Assembly: GCF_008369325.1 (NCBI RefSeq)
Contig: NZ_VOBI01000001.1
Span: 186,001-250,000 of the forward strand
Reading direction: 5' to 3'
Length of the DNA: 64,000 nucleotides
Origin: Pseudomonas sp. ANT_H12B
GTDB lineage: Bacteria; Pseudomonadota; Gammaproteobacteria; Pseudomonadales; Pseudomonadaceae
The notes below the pieces were generated by a model that had not been told where the DNA came from, did no database searches, and saw only the letters and a list, made by a program, of their open reading frames with translations. Of the stretch, positions 28,236-37,379 are shown piece by piece. Position 1 is the stretch's first letter. Every line of letters begins with the position of its first letter. A program made the position numbers and the translations under genes.

Positions 28236-29318
28236 ATGAACCTACAAAACGCTTTGCTTCCGCCCCACGCCGAGATGGTTCGCGCCATGCTCGAACGAGA
28301 CACCGCCTACGAGGGGGTGTTCTTTACCGCGGTCAAAACCACCGGCATTTTCTGCCGCCCCAGCTGCACGGCGCGCAAGCCGAAACCGGCGAACGTCGAG
28401 TTCTTCGCCCATGCCGATGAGTGCCTGTCCGCGGGCTACCGCGCCTGCCTGCGGTGCAAGCCGCTGGACGCCGCGGCCATTGCGCCGGACTGGGTGCAGA
28501 AGTTGCTCAAGTCGGTGGACGCTGACCCCGAGCTGCGCTGGACTGACGCGCACTTACAGGCAGAGGGCATCGAGCCGCTGAAACTGCGCCGCTGGTTCAA
28601 GCAGCATTTCGGCATGACCTTTCATGCCTGGCTGCGCACCCGGCGCCTCGGCATGGCGTTGGGCGGGATCAAACAGGGCGATTCCATTGACAACGCGGCG
28701 TTCGACTCGGGCTACGAATCCCTGAGCGGTTTTCGCGATGCGTTTCAGAAATCCTTCCACATCACGCCGGGCCGCACTGCCAACAGCGAACCACTGCTGT
28801 TCACGCGGTTGACCACGCCGCTGGGGCCGATGATCGCCATGGCCGAACGCCGCGGGTTGGTGCTGCTGGAGTTTCTGGATCGGCCTGCGCTGACCAAGGA
28901 AGTCGAAGAGCTGCAGAACCGTTATGGCTACGCCTTGGCCCCTGGGCACAACGGCCACTTGCAGACAATCGAAGCGGAGCTGGCGCAATACTTTGCCGGC
29001 AAGCTGAGCGAATTCACCGTGCCACTGCACCTGCCCGGCAGCGCGTTTGCCCGGCAGGTCTGGGCCGAACTGGCGAAAATTCCCTACGGCCAGACCAGCA
29101 CCTACGGTGCCATCGCCGCCAGATTGGGCAAGCCCGGTGCCAGTCGCGCGGTGGGCCTGGCCAACGGGCACAACCGTCTTTCGATTGTCTTGCCCTGCCA
29201 CCGGGTGATCGGTGCAGATGGCTCGCTGACGGGCTATGGTGGAGGACAACCGCGCAAGGCATTTCTGCTCAGACTGGAAAAAGCCGCGGTTCAGGTCACG
29301 CAACAACTCGCGTTCTGA
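28236..29318 (+). CDS. ada: Bifunctional Ada: methylation-response activator and O6-methylguanine-DNA methyltransferase
   Basis: Repairs O6-methylguanine and methylphosphotriesters and activates the adaptive response. The N-terminal zinc domain has the four cysteines in FCRPSCTARK and YRACLRCKP; one accepts the phosphotriester methyl group. An AraC-type helix-turn-helix follows (WFKQHFGMTFHAWLRTRRL, DSGYESLSGFRDAFQK). The C-terminal methyltransferase has the catalytic PCHRVIG. The length is 360 residues from the ATG at 28236; a GTG at 28200 (372 residues) is possible. An alkA-type glycosylase lies two genes downstream, fitting an adaptive-response group. Confidence 0.9.
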   Translation: MNLQNALLPPHAEMVRAMLERDTAYEGVFFTAVKTTGIFCRPSCTARKPKPANVEFFAHADECLSAGYRACLRCKPLDAAAIAPDWVQKLLKSVDADPELRWTDAHLQAEGIEPLKLRRWFKQHFGMTFHAWLRTRRLGMALGGIKQGDSIDNAAFDSGYESLSGFRDAFQKSFHITPGRTANSEPLLFTRLTTPLGPMIAMAERRGLVLLEFLDRPALTKEVEELQNRYGYALAPGHNGHLQTIEAELAQYFAGKLSEFTVPLHLPGSAFARQVWAELAKIPYGQTSTYGAIAARLGKPGASRAVGLANGHNRLSIVLPCHRVIGADGSLTGYGGGQPRKAFLLRLEKAAVQVTQQLAF

Positions 29319-29362
29319 ACGTCTGCTGTTTTTTCTCACAAGGTCATAAGGAAGGACATTCG

Positions 29363-30166
29363 ATGGACAAGCAATTTCACCAGCTGCACCACAATGGCTT
29401 GCTGATCCTCACCAACGTCGGCGATGCCGCCGGAGCGCGGCTGGTCGAGCAACTGGGCTGCCAAGCCGTGGCCACCAGCAGCGCCGCGGTGGCCTGGGTT
29501 CACGGGTATCAGGACGGCAACGCCCTGCCCCTCGAACGCCTGGTGTCGACGGTCGAGTCCATCGCCCGGGTGATCACGGTGCCGTTGACCGTGGACATCG
29601 AGGCCGGCTATTCCGATGACCTGGCGCGGGTGGCCCAAGTGATCGATGCAGTCATCGCCGCCGGCGCTGTCGGGATCAATATCGAGGACGGAGCTTCCTC
29701 GCCCGAGCTGCTGGTGCGCAAGATCGAAATCGCTCGTCAGGTTGCCGAACGTCGCGGCGTGAAGCTGTTCATCAATGCTCGGACCGACGTGTACCTCAAG
29801 GGCCTGGTGCCCGCCGAAGACCGCGTGGCCGAGACACTCAAGCGCGCCGCCTTGTATCAAGCCGCCGGTGCCGACGGGCTGTTTGCTGCCGGGGTCACCG
29901 CCGAGTACGAGATCGCTGCGCTTTGCCAGGGCACCTCGCTGCCCGTCAATGTTCTCGGCCTCCCGGGCGTGCCGTCGCCCGAGACTTTGAAGTCGCTCGG
30001 CGTGCGCCGTTTAAGCGCTGGTTCACGCATTGCCGAGTTTCTTTATGGCGCCATGGCCACAGTGGCCAAGAGTTTTCTGCAAACAGGGCAGCTCGACAGC
30101 CGCGAACTCAAGGCCTTCACCTATGGCGAAGTGAATGCGCTGTTGGCGCCGTCCGGGAAAGTCTGA
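29363..30166 (+). CDS. Isocitrate lyase/PEP mutase family protein
   Basis: 267 residues of phosphoenolpyruvate-mutase-type TIM barrel. VDIEAGYSDD and GINIEDGASS carry the metal-binding Asp/Glu residues, and FINARTDVYL is the usual strand-4 motif. The mobile loop of true isocitrate lyase (KKCGH) is absent, so a C-C lyase or hydrolase acting on a 2-oxo-acid-like compound is more likely. It sits between ada and the alkA-like gene with short spacers, so it may be co-induced by alkylation. Its role there is unclear. Confidence 0.85.
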   Translation: MDKQFHQLHHNGLLILTNVGDAAGARLVEQLGCQAVATSSAAVAWVHGYQDGNALPLERLVSTVESIARVITVPLTVDIEAGYSDDLARVAQVIDAVIAAGAVGINIEDGASSPELLVRKIEIARQVAERRGVKLFINARTDVYLKGLVPAEDRVAETLKRAALYQAAGADGLFAAGVTAEYEIAALCQGTSLPVNVLGLPGVPSPETLKSLGVRRLSAGSRIAEFLYGAMATVAKSFLQTGQLDSRELKAFTYGEVNALLAPSGKV

Positions 30167-30170
30167 CCCC

Positions 30171-30788
30171 ATGCCCGACAACTACCTGCCCGCCACTGAA
30201 TTTCTATCGTCCATCGATGAGGACTGGCGCCGCCACATCGCCACCATCGGCCCGTGCCTGCATCAGCCCCACGCCGCTCGCGATCCCTATGAGTCGCTGG
30301 TGCGGGCGATTGCCTACCAGCAACTGCACGCAAAGGCCGGGGATGCGATTGTCGGTCGGCTGTTGGCATTGTTCCCTTCGGACAGATTCCCGAGGCCTGA
30401 ACAGATTGTTGCGACGGACTTTGACCGGATGCGCAGTTGCGGGTTTTCCGCCAGCAAGATCGCGACCATTCAGGGCATCGCCCAGGCCGCTCTGGACGGA
30501 GTGGTACCGGATTACGCCACGGCGTTGGCCATGGAGGATGAGGCGTTGATCGAACGGCTGATCACCTTGCGCGGGGTTGGTCGCTGGACGGTTGAGATGT
30601 TGCTGATTTACAGCCTGGAGCGGCCGGACGTTTTGCCGGCCGATGACTTTGGGGTGCGTGAGGGGTATCGGCGGCTCAAGGGATTGGAGGTACAGCCGAC
30701 GCGTAAACAGATGATTGAGATCGGGTTGGCGTGGAGTCCTTATCGGACAGTAGCTTCCTGGTATTTGTGGCGGTTGACCGGCAAGTAG
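30171..30788 (+). CDS. DNA-3-methyladenine glycosylase, AlkA type
   Basis: Removes N3- and N7-alkylated purines from DNA to start base excision repair. The 205-residue HhH-GPD protein has the hairpin LRGVGRWTVEMLLIYSL and the catalytic aspartate in VLPADDFGVREGYR. It lacks the N-terminal TATA-like domain of E. coli AlkA, so it is the short bacterial form. The ATG at 30171 follows the preceding stop by four bases. Together with ada it forms an alkylation-repair unit. Confidence 0.9.
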   Translation: MPDNYLPATEFLSSIDEDWRRHIATIGPCLHQPHAARDPYESLVRAIAYQQLHAKAGDAIVGRLLALFPSDRFPRPEQIVATDFDRMRSCGFSASKIATIQGIAQAALDGVVPDYATALAMEDEALIERLITLRGVGRWTVEMLLIYSLERPDVLPADDFGVREGYRRLKGLEVQPTRKQMIEIGLAWSPYRTVASWYLWRLTGK

Positions 30789-30797
30789 ACCGCGTTA

Positions 30798-30860
30798 TCG
30801 TTCTTCGCGAGCACGTCGGATCGCCGCACCGCCGCTCTCACATTTAATGTGGGAGCAACT
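30798..30860. repeat. Degenerate REP-like sequence
   Basis: tcgttcttcgcgagcacgtc, then an inverted half and tgtgggagcaact, resemble a decayed Pseudomonas REP pair between the glycosylase and GFA genes. The rest of the 190-bp gap shows nothing clear. Confidence 0.4.
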
Positions 30861-30978
30861 GTCATGTTGGTTTCTATTTTGGAGACTTTTCAGAAGACAA
30901 CCGGGTATCCACAGTTTCGTAGAGACTCGCTGACGGTCTAGGCTGTAGGGGTCAGTTCCAGCCACGTCGGAGGTTCCC

Positions 30979-31467
30979 ATGCAGCTCGAAGGCTCCTGCC
31001 ATTGCGGCGCGGTGTCGTTCAGTTTGACCAGCGCCCACCCCTACCCGTATCAGCGATGCTACTGCTCGATTTGCCGCAAGACCCAGGGCGGTGGCGGTTA
31101 TGCGATCAATATTGCGGGTGATGCCAACAGCCTGAAAGTGCGCGGGCGCAAGCACATTGCGATTTACCATGCGCTACTCAAGGACCAAGGCGCTCAACGC
31201 GCCCACCGCAGCACCGCCGAGCGGCATTTCTGCTCGGTGTGTGGCTCGGGTTTGTGGCTGTTCAGCCCGGAATGGCCAGAGCTGATTCACCCGTTTGCGT
31301 CGGCCATCGATACCCCGCTGCCGGTGCCGCCGGAACATACGCATTTGTTGCTGGATTCCAAGGCCCCCTGGGTGGAGGCAGAGGTGCAGCCTGGCGATAA
31401 ACGGTTCGATGAATACCCCGAAGAGTCCATTGCCGAGTGGCATGAGCGCCTGGGTTTGAGCTGCTAA
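30979..31467 (+). CDS. GFA family protein (glutathione-dependent formaldehyde-activating enzyme-like)
   Basis: 162 residues with the zinc cysteines of the GFA/CENP-V fold: GSCHCGAVSF near the start, RCYCSICRKTQGGG about 25 residues later and HFCSVCGSGLWLF in the middle. The founding member was thought to speed glutathione adduct formation with formaldehyde; most relatives have no proven function. A GGAGG ribosome site precedes the ATG. The 3' end meets the convergent kinase pseudogene with a four-base overlap. Confidence 0.88.
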   Translation: MQLEGSCHCGAVSFSLTSAHPYPYQRCYCSICRKTQGGGGYAINIAGDANSLKVRGRKHIAIYHALLKDQGAQRAHRSTAERHFCSVCGSGLWLFSPEWPELIHPFASAIDTPLPVPPEHTHLLLDSKAPWVEAEVQPGDKRFDEYPEESIAEWHERLGLSC

Positions 31468-31963
31468 GCCCGTTCACGGTCGTTGACAGTTTCCCGACAA
31501 AGCTGCCAAAGATTGCGCGCCGGCAGCCGCCTGGCATGGGCGCATCCATTTCCCCTCGGGTGCTCCCATGTTTCGTTCGTCGTGTCCGCCATCAAGAGTG
31601 TGGGCAGTTTTTCCAGATCGCGCCAATGCGGCCGAACCCAGAAGAACAGCACGACGCCGATCATCACCGCGATCATCAGGTAAGCCGCGGCAATGTAGAA
31701 CAGCATCAGACTCAGCTCGGCCGGCAGCTTGATGCTGAGCAACCGCGGGCCGCCGTCGATGCGGGAGATAAATTGCATGTATTTGTCACGAATGACTAAC
31801 AATCCCTGGGCCAGCTCGGTTTTTTCCTGATCACTCAGCGCCAGTTGATCAGCCTCGACCACCGTCAGCCCCAGGCCGTAATGGGGACGCACCGCTGTCC
31901 GGGGTTTGGCGGCGTTGCAACGCACGCAAACGGGCTAGCAGCACGGGCTTTCGGAGATGTTTC
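31464..31963 (-). pseudogene. Remnant of an RstB-like sensor histidine kinase
   Basis: The reading frame encodes the end of a periplasmic domain (HYGLGLTVVEADQLALSDQE, then RDKYMQFISRIDGGPRLLSI). A membrane helix follows (LMLFYIAAAYLMIAVMIGVVLFFWV, split here as LMLFYIAAAYLMIAV and MIGVVLFFWV). RPHWRDLEKL starts the HAMP linker, then the match ends. The HAMP body and the histidine kinase core are missing. Upstream, MKHLRKPVLLARLRALQRR in another frame looks like the preceding periplasmic part. So the gene is cut at both ends and frameshifted. No partner response regulator is nearby. Confidence 0.7.
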
Positions 31964-32001
31964 ATACTTTTAAGAGTTTTTTACACTTTCGGTCTAATGA
32001 G

Positions 32002-32610
32002 TCAGGCCGCGGCTGGTACACCGCTGTGGAAACGGAACTCCACGTCTGGCGACTCGATCAGCTCCTGCTCGGCGGCACGGACTTTGTCGATCACTTGGGC
32101 GATGTCCTTGGCATCGCCATACTGGTAGGCCAGTTTCAGGTAACCCTGAAAATGCCGGGCCTCACTTTTCAGCAGGCCGAAGTAAAACTTGCCCAGATCT
32201 TCGTCCAGATGCGGCACCAGTGCCTCGAAACGCTCGCAGCTGCGGGCTTCGATGAAAGCGCCGACCACCAGGGTGTCCACCAGTTTGACCGGCTCGTGAC
32301 TGCGCACCACTTTGCGCAAGCCCGAGGCGTAACGCCCGGCGGACAATTGGCGCAGCTCGATCTTGCGCTTTTTCATCAGGCGCATGACCTGTTCGTGGTG
32401 CACCAGCTCTTCCCGGGCCAGGCGCGACATCAGGTTGATCAGGTCGACGTGGGAGTGATACTTGGCAATCAGGCTCAATGCCGTGCTGGCCGCCTTGAAT
32501 TCGCAGTTCTTGTGGTCGATCAGCAGGGTTTCCTGATCGGCCAGCGCGGCCTGGACCCAGCCATCGGGGGTGCGGCAGCCGAGGAACTCGTGGATTTCGG
32601 GAAGGATCAT
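32002..32610 (-). CDS. miaE: tRNA-(ms2io6A)-hydroxylase
   Basis: Hydroxylates the isopentenyl group of ms2i6A37 in tRNAs reading UNN codons. The 202-residue ferritin-like protein has the diiron ligands in CEFKAAS, REELVHHEQV, EARSCERFEAL and SEARHFQGY. The ATG at 32610 (MILPEIHEFLGC) is preferred; in-frame TTG and GTG starts lie up to 24 bases upstream. It is divergent from the universal stress protein gene. Confidence 0.92.
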   Translation of the reverse strand: MILPEIHEFLGCRTPDGWVQAALADQETLLIDHKNCEFKAASTALSLIAKYHSHVDLINLMSRLAREELVHHEQVMRLMKKRKIELRQLSAGRYASGLRKVVRSHEPVKLVDTLVVGAFIEARSCERFEALVPHLDEDLGKFYFGLLKSEARHFQGYLKLAYQYGDAKDIAQVIDKVRAAEQELIESPDVEFRFHSGVPAAA

Positions 32611-32770
32611 GGGGCTCACGGATAAATGGTTCAAAACGAAGGGCGCCGATTATACCGGCCTGCCGACAGACCACCAGTCGCGACCGTTGATATGCATCAA
32701 CTCCCGGGATGCCGGGCAGCAACTATAGTTGTGCAACGCCATGCTTTTTTATTCTCTGGAGATCCCGCTC

Positions 32771-33634
32771 ATGCAAGCCATTCGCAGCATTCTGGTGGTC
32801 CTCGAATCCGAACACTCGGAAAGCCTGGCGCTCAAACGGGCCAAATTGATTGCCGGTGTGACTCAGGCCCACCTGCACTTGCTGGTCTGCGATCCCAAGC
32901 ATGACCACAGCGCGATGCTGGGCGTGCTCAAGGCCGCCCTGCTGGAGGACGGTTACAGCGTCACCACCGAGCAGGCCTGGAACGAAAGCCTGCACGAAAC
33001 CATTGTCGATGTGCAGCAGGCTGAAGGTTGCGGACTGGTGGTCAAGCAACATTATCCCGACAGTCCACTGAAAAAAGCCCTGCTGACCCCAGCGGACTGG
33101 AAACTGCTGCGTTACTGCCCGACGCCAGTGCTGCTGGTCAAAACCTCGAAACCCTGGACTGGCGGGGTCATTCTGGCGGCAATCGACGTGGGTAACACCG
33201 ATGGAGAACACCGCACGCTACACGCCAGTATCATCGATCACGGCTATGACATCGCCAGCCTGGCCAAGGCTCACCTGCACGTGATCAGCGCCCATCCGTC
33301 ACCGATGCTCTCGGCGTCCGACCCGACTTTGCAACTCAGCGAAACCATCGAAGCGCGCTATCGCGAGCAGTGCAAAGCGTTTCAGGCCGAGTTCGACATT
33401 GATGACGAGCACCTGCATATCGCGGAAGGTCCGGCGGATGTGTTGATTCCGTTCATGGTCCACAAGCTGCAGGCGGCGGTGACGGTAATCGGTACCGTGG
33501 CTCGGTCCGGATTGTCAGGGGCGTTGATCGGGAATACGGCGGAGGTGGTGCTGGATGCGGTGGAGAGCGATGTGCTGGTACTGAAGCCGGATACGATCAT
33601 GGATCATCTGGAGGAGATCGTTACCCAGCATTGA
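32771..33634 (+). CDS. Universal stress protein, two-domain (UspE-like)
   Basis: 287 residues made of two tandem Usp domains: RSILVVLESEHSESLALKRA with CPTPVLLVKT, then GGVILAAIDVGN with the nucleotide loop GTVARSGLSGALIGNTAEVV. The second domain keeps the G-x2-G-x9-G-(S/T) ATP pattern; the first is degenerate. A GGAG site lies ten bases before the ATG at 32771; an upstream ATG at 32741 is less well placed. Family members act in stress survival and anaerobic energy stress. The order usp, DUF1289, acnB is familiar in Pseudomonas. Confidence 0.9.
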   Translation: MQAIRSILVVLESEHSESLALKRAKLIAGVTQAHLHLLVCDPKHDHSAMLGVLKAALLEDGYSVTTEQAWNESLHETIVDVQQAEGCGLVVKQHYPDSPLKKALLTPADWKLLRYCPTPVLLVKTSKPWTGGVILAAIDVGNTDGEHRTLHASIIDHGYDIASLAKAHLHVISAHPSPMLSASDPTLQLSETIEARYREQCKAFQAEFDIDDEHLHIAEGPADVLIPFMVHKLQAAVTVIGTVARSGLSGALIGNTAEVVLDAVESDVLVLKPDTIMDHLEEIVTQH

Positions 33635-33656
33635 GATTTGCGGCGTCAGGTAGTAC

Positions 33657-33757
33657 GCCATCGCGGGCAAGCCACGCTCCCACAGATTTTGTGTTGATCA
33701 CACCCGTTGTGTACGACACAAAACCTGTGGGAGCGTGGCTTGGTCCGGGCGGTGTTC
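33657..33757. repeat. REP element pair (BIME)
   Basis: gccatcgcgggcaagccacg and inverted gtgggagcgtggcttg units face each other around a central TTTGTGT/ACACAAA repeat. They lie between the convergent usp and DUF1289 genes. Confidence 0.8.
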
Positions 33758-33769
33758 CGACGATGCTTT

Positions 33770-34240
33770 TCAGCCGTCGAAGGCGTCCCGGAGAAAGCCC
33801 GGGGCAATGTAGCGCTGGTAATGCGCCTCGGAGAGCAAAAAGAACTCCCGATCAATGGCATCGCGCAACTCCGGCAGATTCCAGTCGCGAAACTCCGGCA
33901 TCAGCACCATTCCGTAGGCTTCCAGGTTGTTGATGACCCGCGCCCCCCGGGCAATCAGCTGATACGCCCAGCAATATTCCGATTGATGCGGCACAAAGCG
34001 GATCTTGCGCTGCTCCAGTTGCAGCCGCAGGCGCTGGGGGTCGAAAACCTCCAGTTTACCGGCCATCACCTGGGACAACAGCTGCTCAAGACGCAGCCAC
34101 ACCGCGCGCTTTTCTTCCTCGTTGTAACCATTCCAATTGATCACTTCATGGTGGAAACGCTTGCAGCCACGGCACACCAGATCACCGTAAACAGTGGAGC
34201 AGAGGCCGACGCAGGGGGTTTTGATGGTCTGATTGGGCAT
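33770..34240 (-). CDS. DUF1289 domain protein
   Basis: 156 residues. The N-terminal DUF1289 domain is KTPCVGLCSTVYGDLVCRGCKRF, four cysteines in a probable metal site, followed by EVINWNGYNEEEKRAVW. The C-terminal two thirds have no motif I can name but are rich in aromatic and charged residues. The start is taken as the ATG at 34240, in front of PNQTIKTP; a more upstream start adds five residues. It is divergent from acnB. Function unknown. Confidence 0.85.
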   Translation of the reverse strand: MPNQTIKTPCVGLCSTVYGDLVCRGCKRFHHEVINWNGYNEEEKRAVWLRLEQLLSQVMAGKLEVFDPQRLRLQLEQRKIRFVPHQSEYCWAYQLIARGARVINNLEAYGMVLMPEFRDWNLPELRDAIDREFFLLSEAHYQRYIAPGFLRDAFDG

Positions 34241-34277
34241 AGGTAGGCAGAACACGGGAAAGCAGAACAGGTCGGCA

Positions 34278-34299
34278 TGTTAGCCCTTTGTCTAACATT
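34278..34299. promoter_or_regulatory. ATGTTAG inverted repeat upstream of the DUF1289 gene
   Basis: ATGTTAG (34278-34284) and CTAACAT (34293-34299), a perfect repeat with an 8-base spacer, lie in the divergent region between the DUF1289 gene and acnB. It could be an operator for either gene. Confidence 0.4.
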
Positions 34300-34327
34300 C
34301 ATCACCCCTCAAAGTTCAGGGGCTAAC

Positions 34328-34356
34328 TTACGTTTATATTTTTTTTGCCGTAGAAT
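34328..34356 (+). promoter_or_regulatory. Sigma-70 promoter of acnB
   Basis: A -35 box TTACGT at 34328-34333 and a -10 box TAGAAT at 34351-34356 are separated by 17 bases, predicting transcription from about 34363. That leaves a leader of about 285 nt before the acnB start codon. Confidence 0.6.
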
Positions 34357-34387
34357 CAGCCAGCCTTTTAAGGCGCCAATGTCCGTT

Positions 34388-34527
34388 AGAAGCTGTTTTC
34401 AAAGCGTCACGAGCACAGTCGTTCCTTCAGAGCGGTGTTGGCGAAGGGTTTTTCCAGCGGGGAAAAGCCCAACGCCAACCCTCATCAGCTCCCGTTCTGC
34501 AGGCGTAAAACTTTGAAAGCAGCTTCT
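34388..34527 (+). ncRNA. Structured 5' leader of acnB, candidate RNA element
   Basis: Two distant 17-nt arms pair almost perfectly: AGAAGCTGTTTTCAAAG at 34388-34404 with CTTTGAAAGCAGCTTCT at 34511-34527 (one G-U pair). Inside them, 34437-34479 folds into an extended hairpin with GTTGGCG/CGCCAAC at the base and GGGTTTTTCC/GGAAAAGCCC above. A hairpin CCCCT/AGGGG at 34306-34323 lies just before the promoter. The region from the promoter to the GTG start has no protein-coding gene. It is not a known riboswitch class that I recognise. Regulation of acnB through this RNA is inference. Confidence 0.5.
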
Positions 34528-34647
34528 GTAAGGAATTGCCGGTAATTCTGGCTAAGTGGCCCACAACGCCATGCAGCGCATGAGTACGGCAATTTCGGGA
34601 TGAGCGTCCCGGACACCCATTTGGGACCACTGATGAGGGTAATAACT

Positions 34648-37257
34648 GTGCTTGAAGCCTACCGCAAACATATCGAAGAGCGTGCAGCACTGGGTATCGT
34701 TCCCCAGCCGCTAAACGCCGAACAAACTGCAGGCCTGGTCGAGCTGCTGAAGAATCCCCCGGTTGGCGAAGAAGCTTTCCTCGTTGACCTGATCACCAAT
34801 CGCATTCCGCCAGGTGTGGACGAAGCGGCCTATGTAAAGGCCGGCTTCCTGTCTGCCCTCGCTGAAGGCGAAGCAAAATCCCCTCTGATTGACAAGAAAC
34901 GCGCTGTTGAACTGCTCGGCACCATGCAGGGCGGCTACAACATCGTGACGCTGGTCAATCTGCTGGAAGACGCCGAGCTGGCGCCAGTCGCTGCCGAAGA
35001 ACTCAAGCACACACTGCTGATGTTCGACGCTTTCCACGACGTCGCTGAAAAAGCCAAGAACGGTAACGTTCACGCTAAAGGCGTGCTGCAATCCTGGGCT
35101 GACGGCGAGTGGTTCAAGAACCGCCCGACTCTGGCCGACAAGATCAGCCTGCGCGTGTTCAAGGTTACCGGCGAAACCAACACCGACGACCTGTCCCCTG
35201 CTCCGGACGCCTGGTCCCGCCCGGACATCCCGCTGCACGCCCTCGCCATGCTGAAAATGGCCCGTGAAGGCATCGAGCCTGACGCCCAGGGCGTTACCGG
35301 TCCGATGAAGCAGATCGAAGAAATGCGCAACGCCGGCTTCCCGATCGCCTACGTCGGCGACGTGGTTGGTACCGGTTCTTCGCGTAAATCGGCTACCAAC
35401 TCGGTGCTGTGGTTCTTCGGCGACGACGTTCCTTTCGTACCGAACAAGCGTGCTGGCGGCTTCTGCTTCGGCAGCAAGATCGCTCCGATCTTCTACAACA
35501 CCATGGAAGATGCCGGCGCACTGCCAATCGAGTTCGACGTCACCAACATGAACATGGGCGATGTGATCGACCTGTACCCGCATGCTGGCAAAGTCTGCAA
35601 ACACGGCACTGACGAAGTCCTGACCACCTTCGAAATGAAAACGCCGGTGCTGTTGGACGAAGTTCGTGCTGGCGGCCGTATCCCGCTGATCATCGGCCGC
35701 GGCCTGACCGACAAGGCCCGTGCAGAATTGGGCCTGGGCCCTACTGACCTGTTCAAACTGCCTGAAGCACCTGTCGACACCGGCAAGGGCTTCACCCTGG
35801 CACAGAAAATGGTCGGCAAGGCTTGCGGCCTGCCAGAAGGCAAAGGCGTTCGTCCAGGTACTTACTGCGAACCGAAAATGACCACCGTCGGCTCTCAGGA
35901 CACCACCGGTCCTATGACCCGTGACGAACTGAAAGACCTGGCGTGCCTGGGCTTCTCGACCGATCTGGTCATGCAGTCCTTCTGCCACACCGCGGCTTAC
36001 CCTAAGCCGATCGACGTGACCACCCACCACACCTTGCCAGACTTCATCATGACCCGTGGCGGCGTTTCCCTGCGTCCGGGCGACGGCATCATCCACAGCT
36101 GGCTGAACCGCATGCTGCTGCCGGACACCGTCGGTACCGGTGGTGACTCGCACACCCGTTTCCCGATGGGCATTTCGTTCCCGGCCGGTTCCGGTCTGGT
36201 AGCGTTCGCCGCAGCCACTGGCGTTATGCCGCTGGACATGCCGGAATCGATCCTGGTGCGCTTCAAAGGCAAGATGCAACCGGGCGTCACCCTGCGTGAC
36301 CTGGTTCACGCCATTCCTTACTTCGCGATCCAGGCTGGCCTGCTGACCGTTGAAAAGAAAGGCAAGAAGAACGCCTTCTCCGGCCGCATCCTGGAAATCG
36401 AAGGCCTGGACAACCTGAGCATCGAGCAGGCTTTCGAGCTGTCCGACGCCTCGGCTGAACGTTCGGCTGCCGGTTGCACCATCAAGCTGTCGAAAGATTC
36501 CATCACCGAGTACCTGAACTCCAACATCACCCTGCTGCGCTGGATGATCGGCGAAGGCTACGGCGATGCTCGTACTCTGGAACGTCGCGCTCAAGCGATG
36601 GAAGCCTGGGTTGCCAACCCTGAGCTGATGGTTGCCGATGCTGACGCCGAATACGCGGAAATCATCGAAATCGACCTGGCTGACATCAAAGAGCCTGTGC
36701 TCTGCGCACCAAACGATCCGGACGACGCCCGTCTGCTGTCCAGCGTTGCTGGCGAGAAGATCGACGAAGTGTTCATCGGTTCGTGCATGACCAACATCGG
36801 TCACTTCCGCGCTGCCGGCAAGTTGCTGGAACAGGTCAAAGGTCAGCTTCCAACCCGTCTGTGGCTGTCGCCGCCGACCAAAATGGACGCTCACCAGTTG
36901 ACCGAAGAAGGCTACTACGGCATCTACGGCAAGGCCGGCGCACGCATGGAAATGCCGGGCTGCTCGCTGTGCATGGGTAACCAGGCACGGGTAGAGCCGA
37001 ACTCGACTGTTGTGTCGACGTCGACCCGTAACTTCCCGAACCGTCTGGGTGACGGCGCAAACGTCTACCTGGCTTCGGCCGAGCTGGCGTCTGTTGCTTC
37101 CATCCTGGGTCGCCTGCCGACCGTCGAGGAGTACATGGAATACGCTGGCAAGATCGACAGCATGGCGGCTGATGTTTACCGCTACCTGTCCTTCGACCAG
37201 ATCGCCGAGTTCCGTGAAGCTGCTGCGAACGCCAACATCCCGGTCGTTCAAGCCTAA
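34648..37257 (+). CDS. acnB: Aconitate hydratase B
   Basis: Interconverts citrate and isocitrate in the TCA cycle; it is the main vegetative aconitase. The 869-residue protein starts at a GTG ([16 protein letters not shown]) with GAGGG ten bases upstream, matching the family N-terminus. The AcnB layout is complete: N-terminal HEAT-like domain, the swivel domain with [16 protein letters not shown], and the catalytic core. The [4Fe-4S] cysteines are C713 (SCMTNIGHF), C772 and C775 (CSLCMGN), three off E. coli numbering. A long structured leader precedes it and a strong terminator follows. Apo-AcnB binds RNA in E. coli, which makes the leader notable. Confidence 0.97.
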   Translation: MLEAYRKHIEERAALGIVPQPLNAEQTAGLVELLKNPPVGEEAFLVDLITNRIPPGVDEAAYVKAGFLSALAEGEAKSPLIDKKRAVELLGTMQGGYNIVTLVNLLEDAELAPVAAEELKHTLLMFDAFHDVAEKAKNGNVHAKGVLQSWADGEWFKNRPTLADKISLRVFKVTGETNTDDLSPAPDAWSRPDIPLHALAMLKMAREGIEPDAQGVTGPMKQIEEMRNAGFPIAYVGDVVGTGSSRKSATNSVLWFFGDDVPFVPNKRAGGFCFGSKIAPIFYNTMEDAGALPIEFDVTNMNMGDVIDLYPHAGKVCKHGTDEVLTTFEMKTPVLLDEVRAGGRIPLIIGRGLTDKARAELGLGPTDLFKLPEAPVDTGKGFTLAQKMVGKACGLPEGKGVRPGTYCEPKMTTVGSQDTTGPMTRDELKDLACLGFSTDLVMQSFCHTAAYPKPIDVTTHHTLPDFIMTRGGVSLRPGDGIIHSWLNRMLLPDTVGTGGDSHTRFPMGISFPAGSGLVAFAAATGVMPLDMPESILVRFKGKMQPGVTLRDLVHAIPYFAIQAGLLTVEKKGKKNAFSGRILEIEGLDNLSIEQAFELSDASAERSAAGCTIKLSKDSITEYLNSNITLLRWMIGEGYGDARTLERRAQAMEAWVANPELMVADADAEYAEIIEIDLADIKEPVLCAPNDPDDARLLSSVAGEKIDEVFIGSCMTNIGHFRAAGKLLEQVKGQLPTRLWLSPPTKMDAHQLTEEGYYGIYGKAGARMEMPGCSLCMGNQARVEPNSTVVSTSTRNFPNRLGDGANVYLASAELASVASILGRLPTVEEYMEYAGKIDSMAADVYRYLSFDQIAEFREAAANANIPVVQA

Positions 37258-37271
37258 CGCTGCAACGCAAT

Positions 37272-37310
37272 AAAAAACGCCGCCCATCGTGAGATGAGCG
37301 GCGTTTTTTT
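37272..37310 (+). terminator. Rho-independent terminator of acnB
   Basis: AAAAAACGCCGC, an imperfect upper stem, and GCGGCGTTTTTTT, 14 bases after the stop codon; the flanking A and T runs make it bidirectional. Confidence 0.92.
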
Positions 37311-37334
37311 ATGCCTGATCGTTGCTTGATCGTC

Positions 37335-37369
37335 CTGATCGTACCCACGCTCCGCGTGGGTACGATCAG
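37335..37369. repeat. Perfect 35-nt palindrome of the cccacgctccgcgtggg family
   Basis: CTGATCGTACCCACGC and GCGTGGGTACGATCAG arms around a 3-base centre, between convergent acnB and the permease gene. Related copies occur at 43119 and 48613. Confidence 0.85.
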
Positions 37370-37379
37370 TGTAGGACGG

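Noticed and set aside
34711..37287. Very long open frame on the minus strand opposite acnB
   Set aside because: It is the shadow of a GC-rich coding strand; the composition is rich in V, F, H, Q with no domain, and acnB itself is unambiguous.
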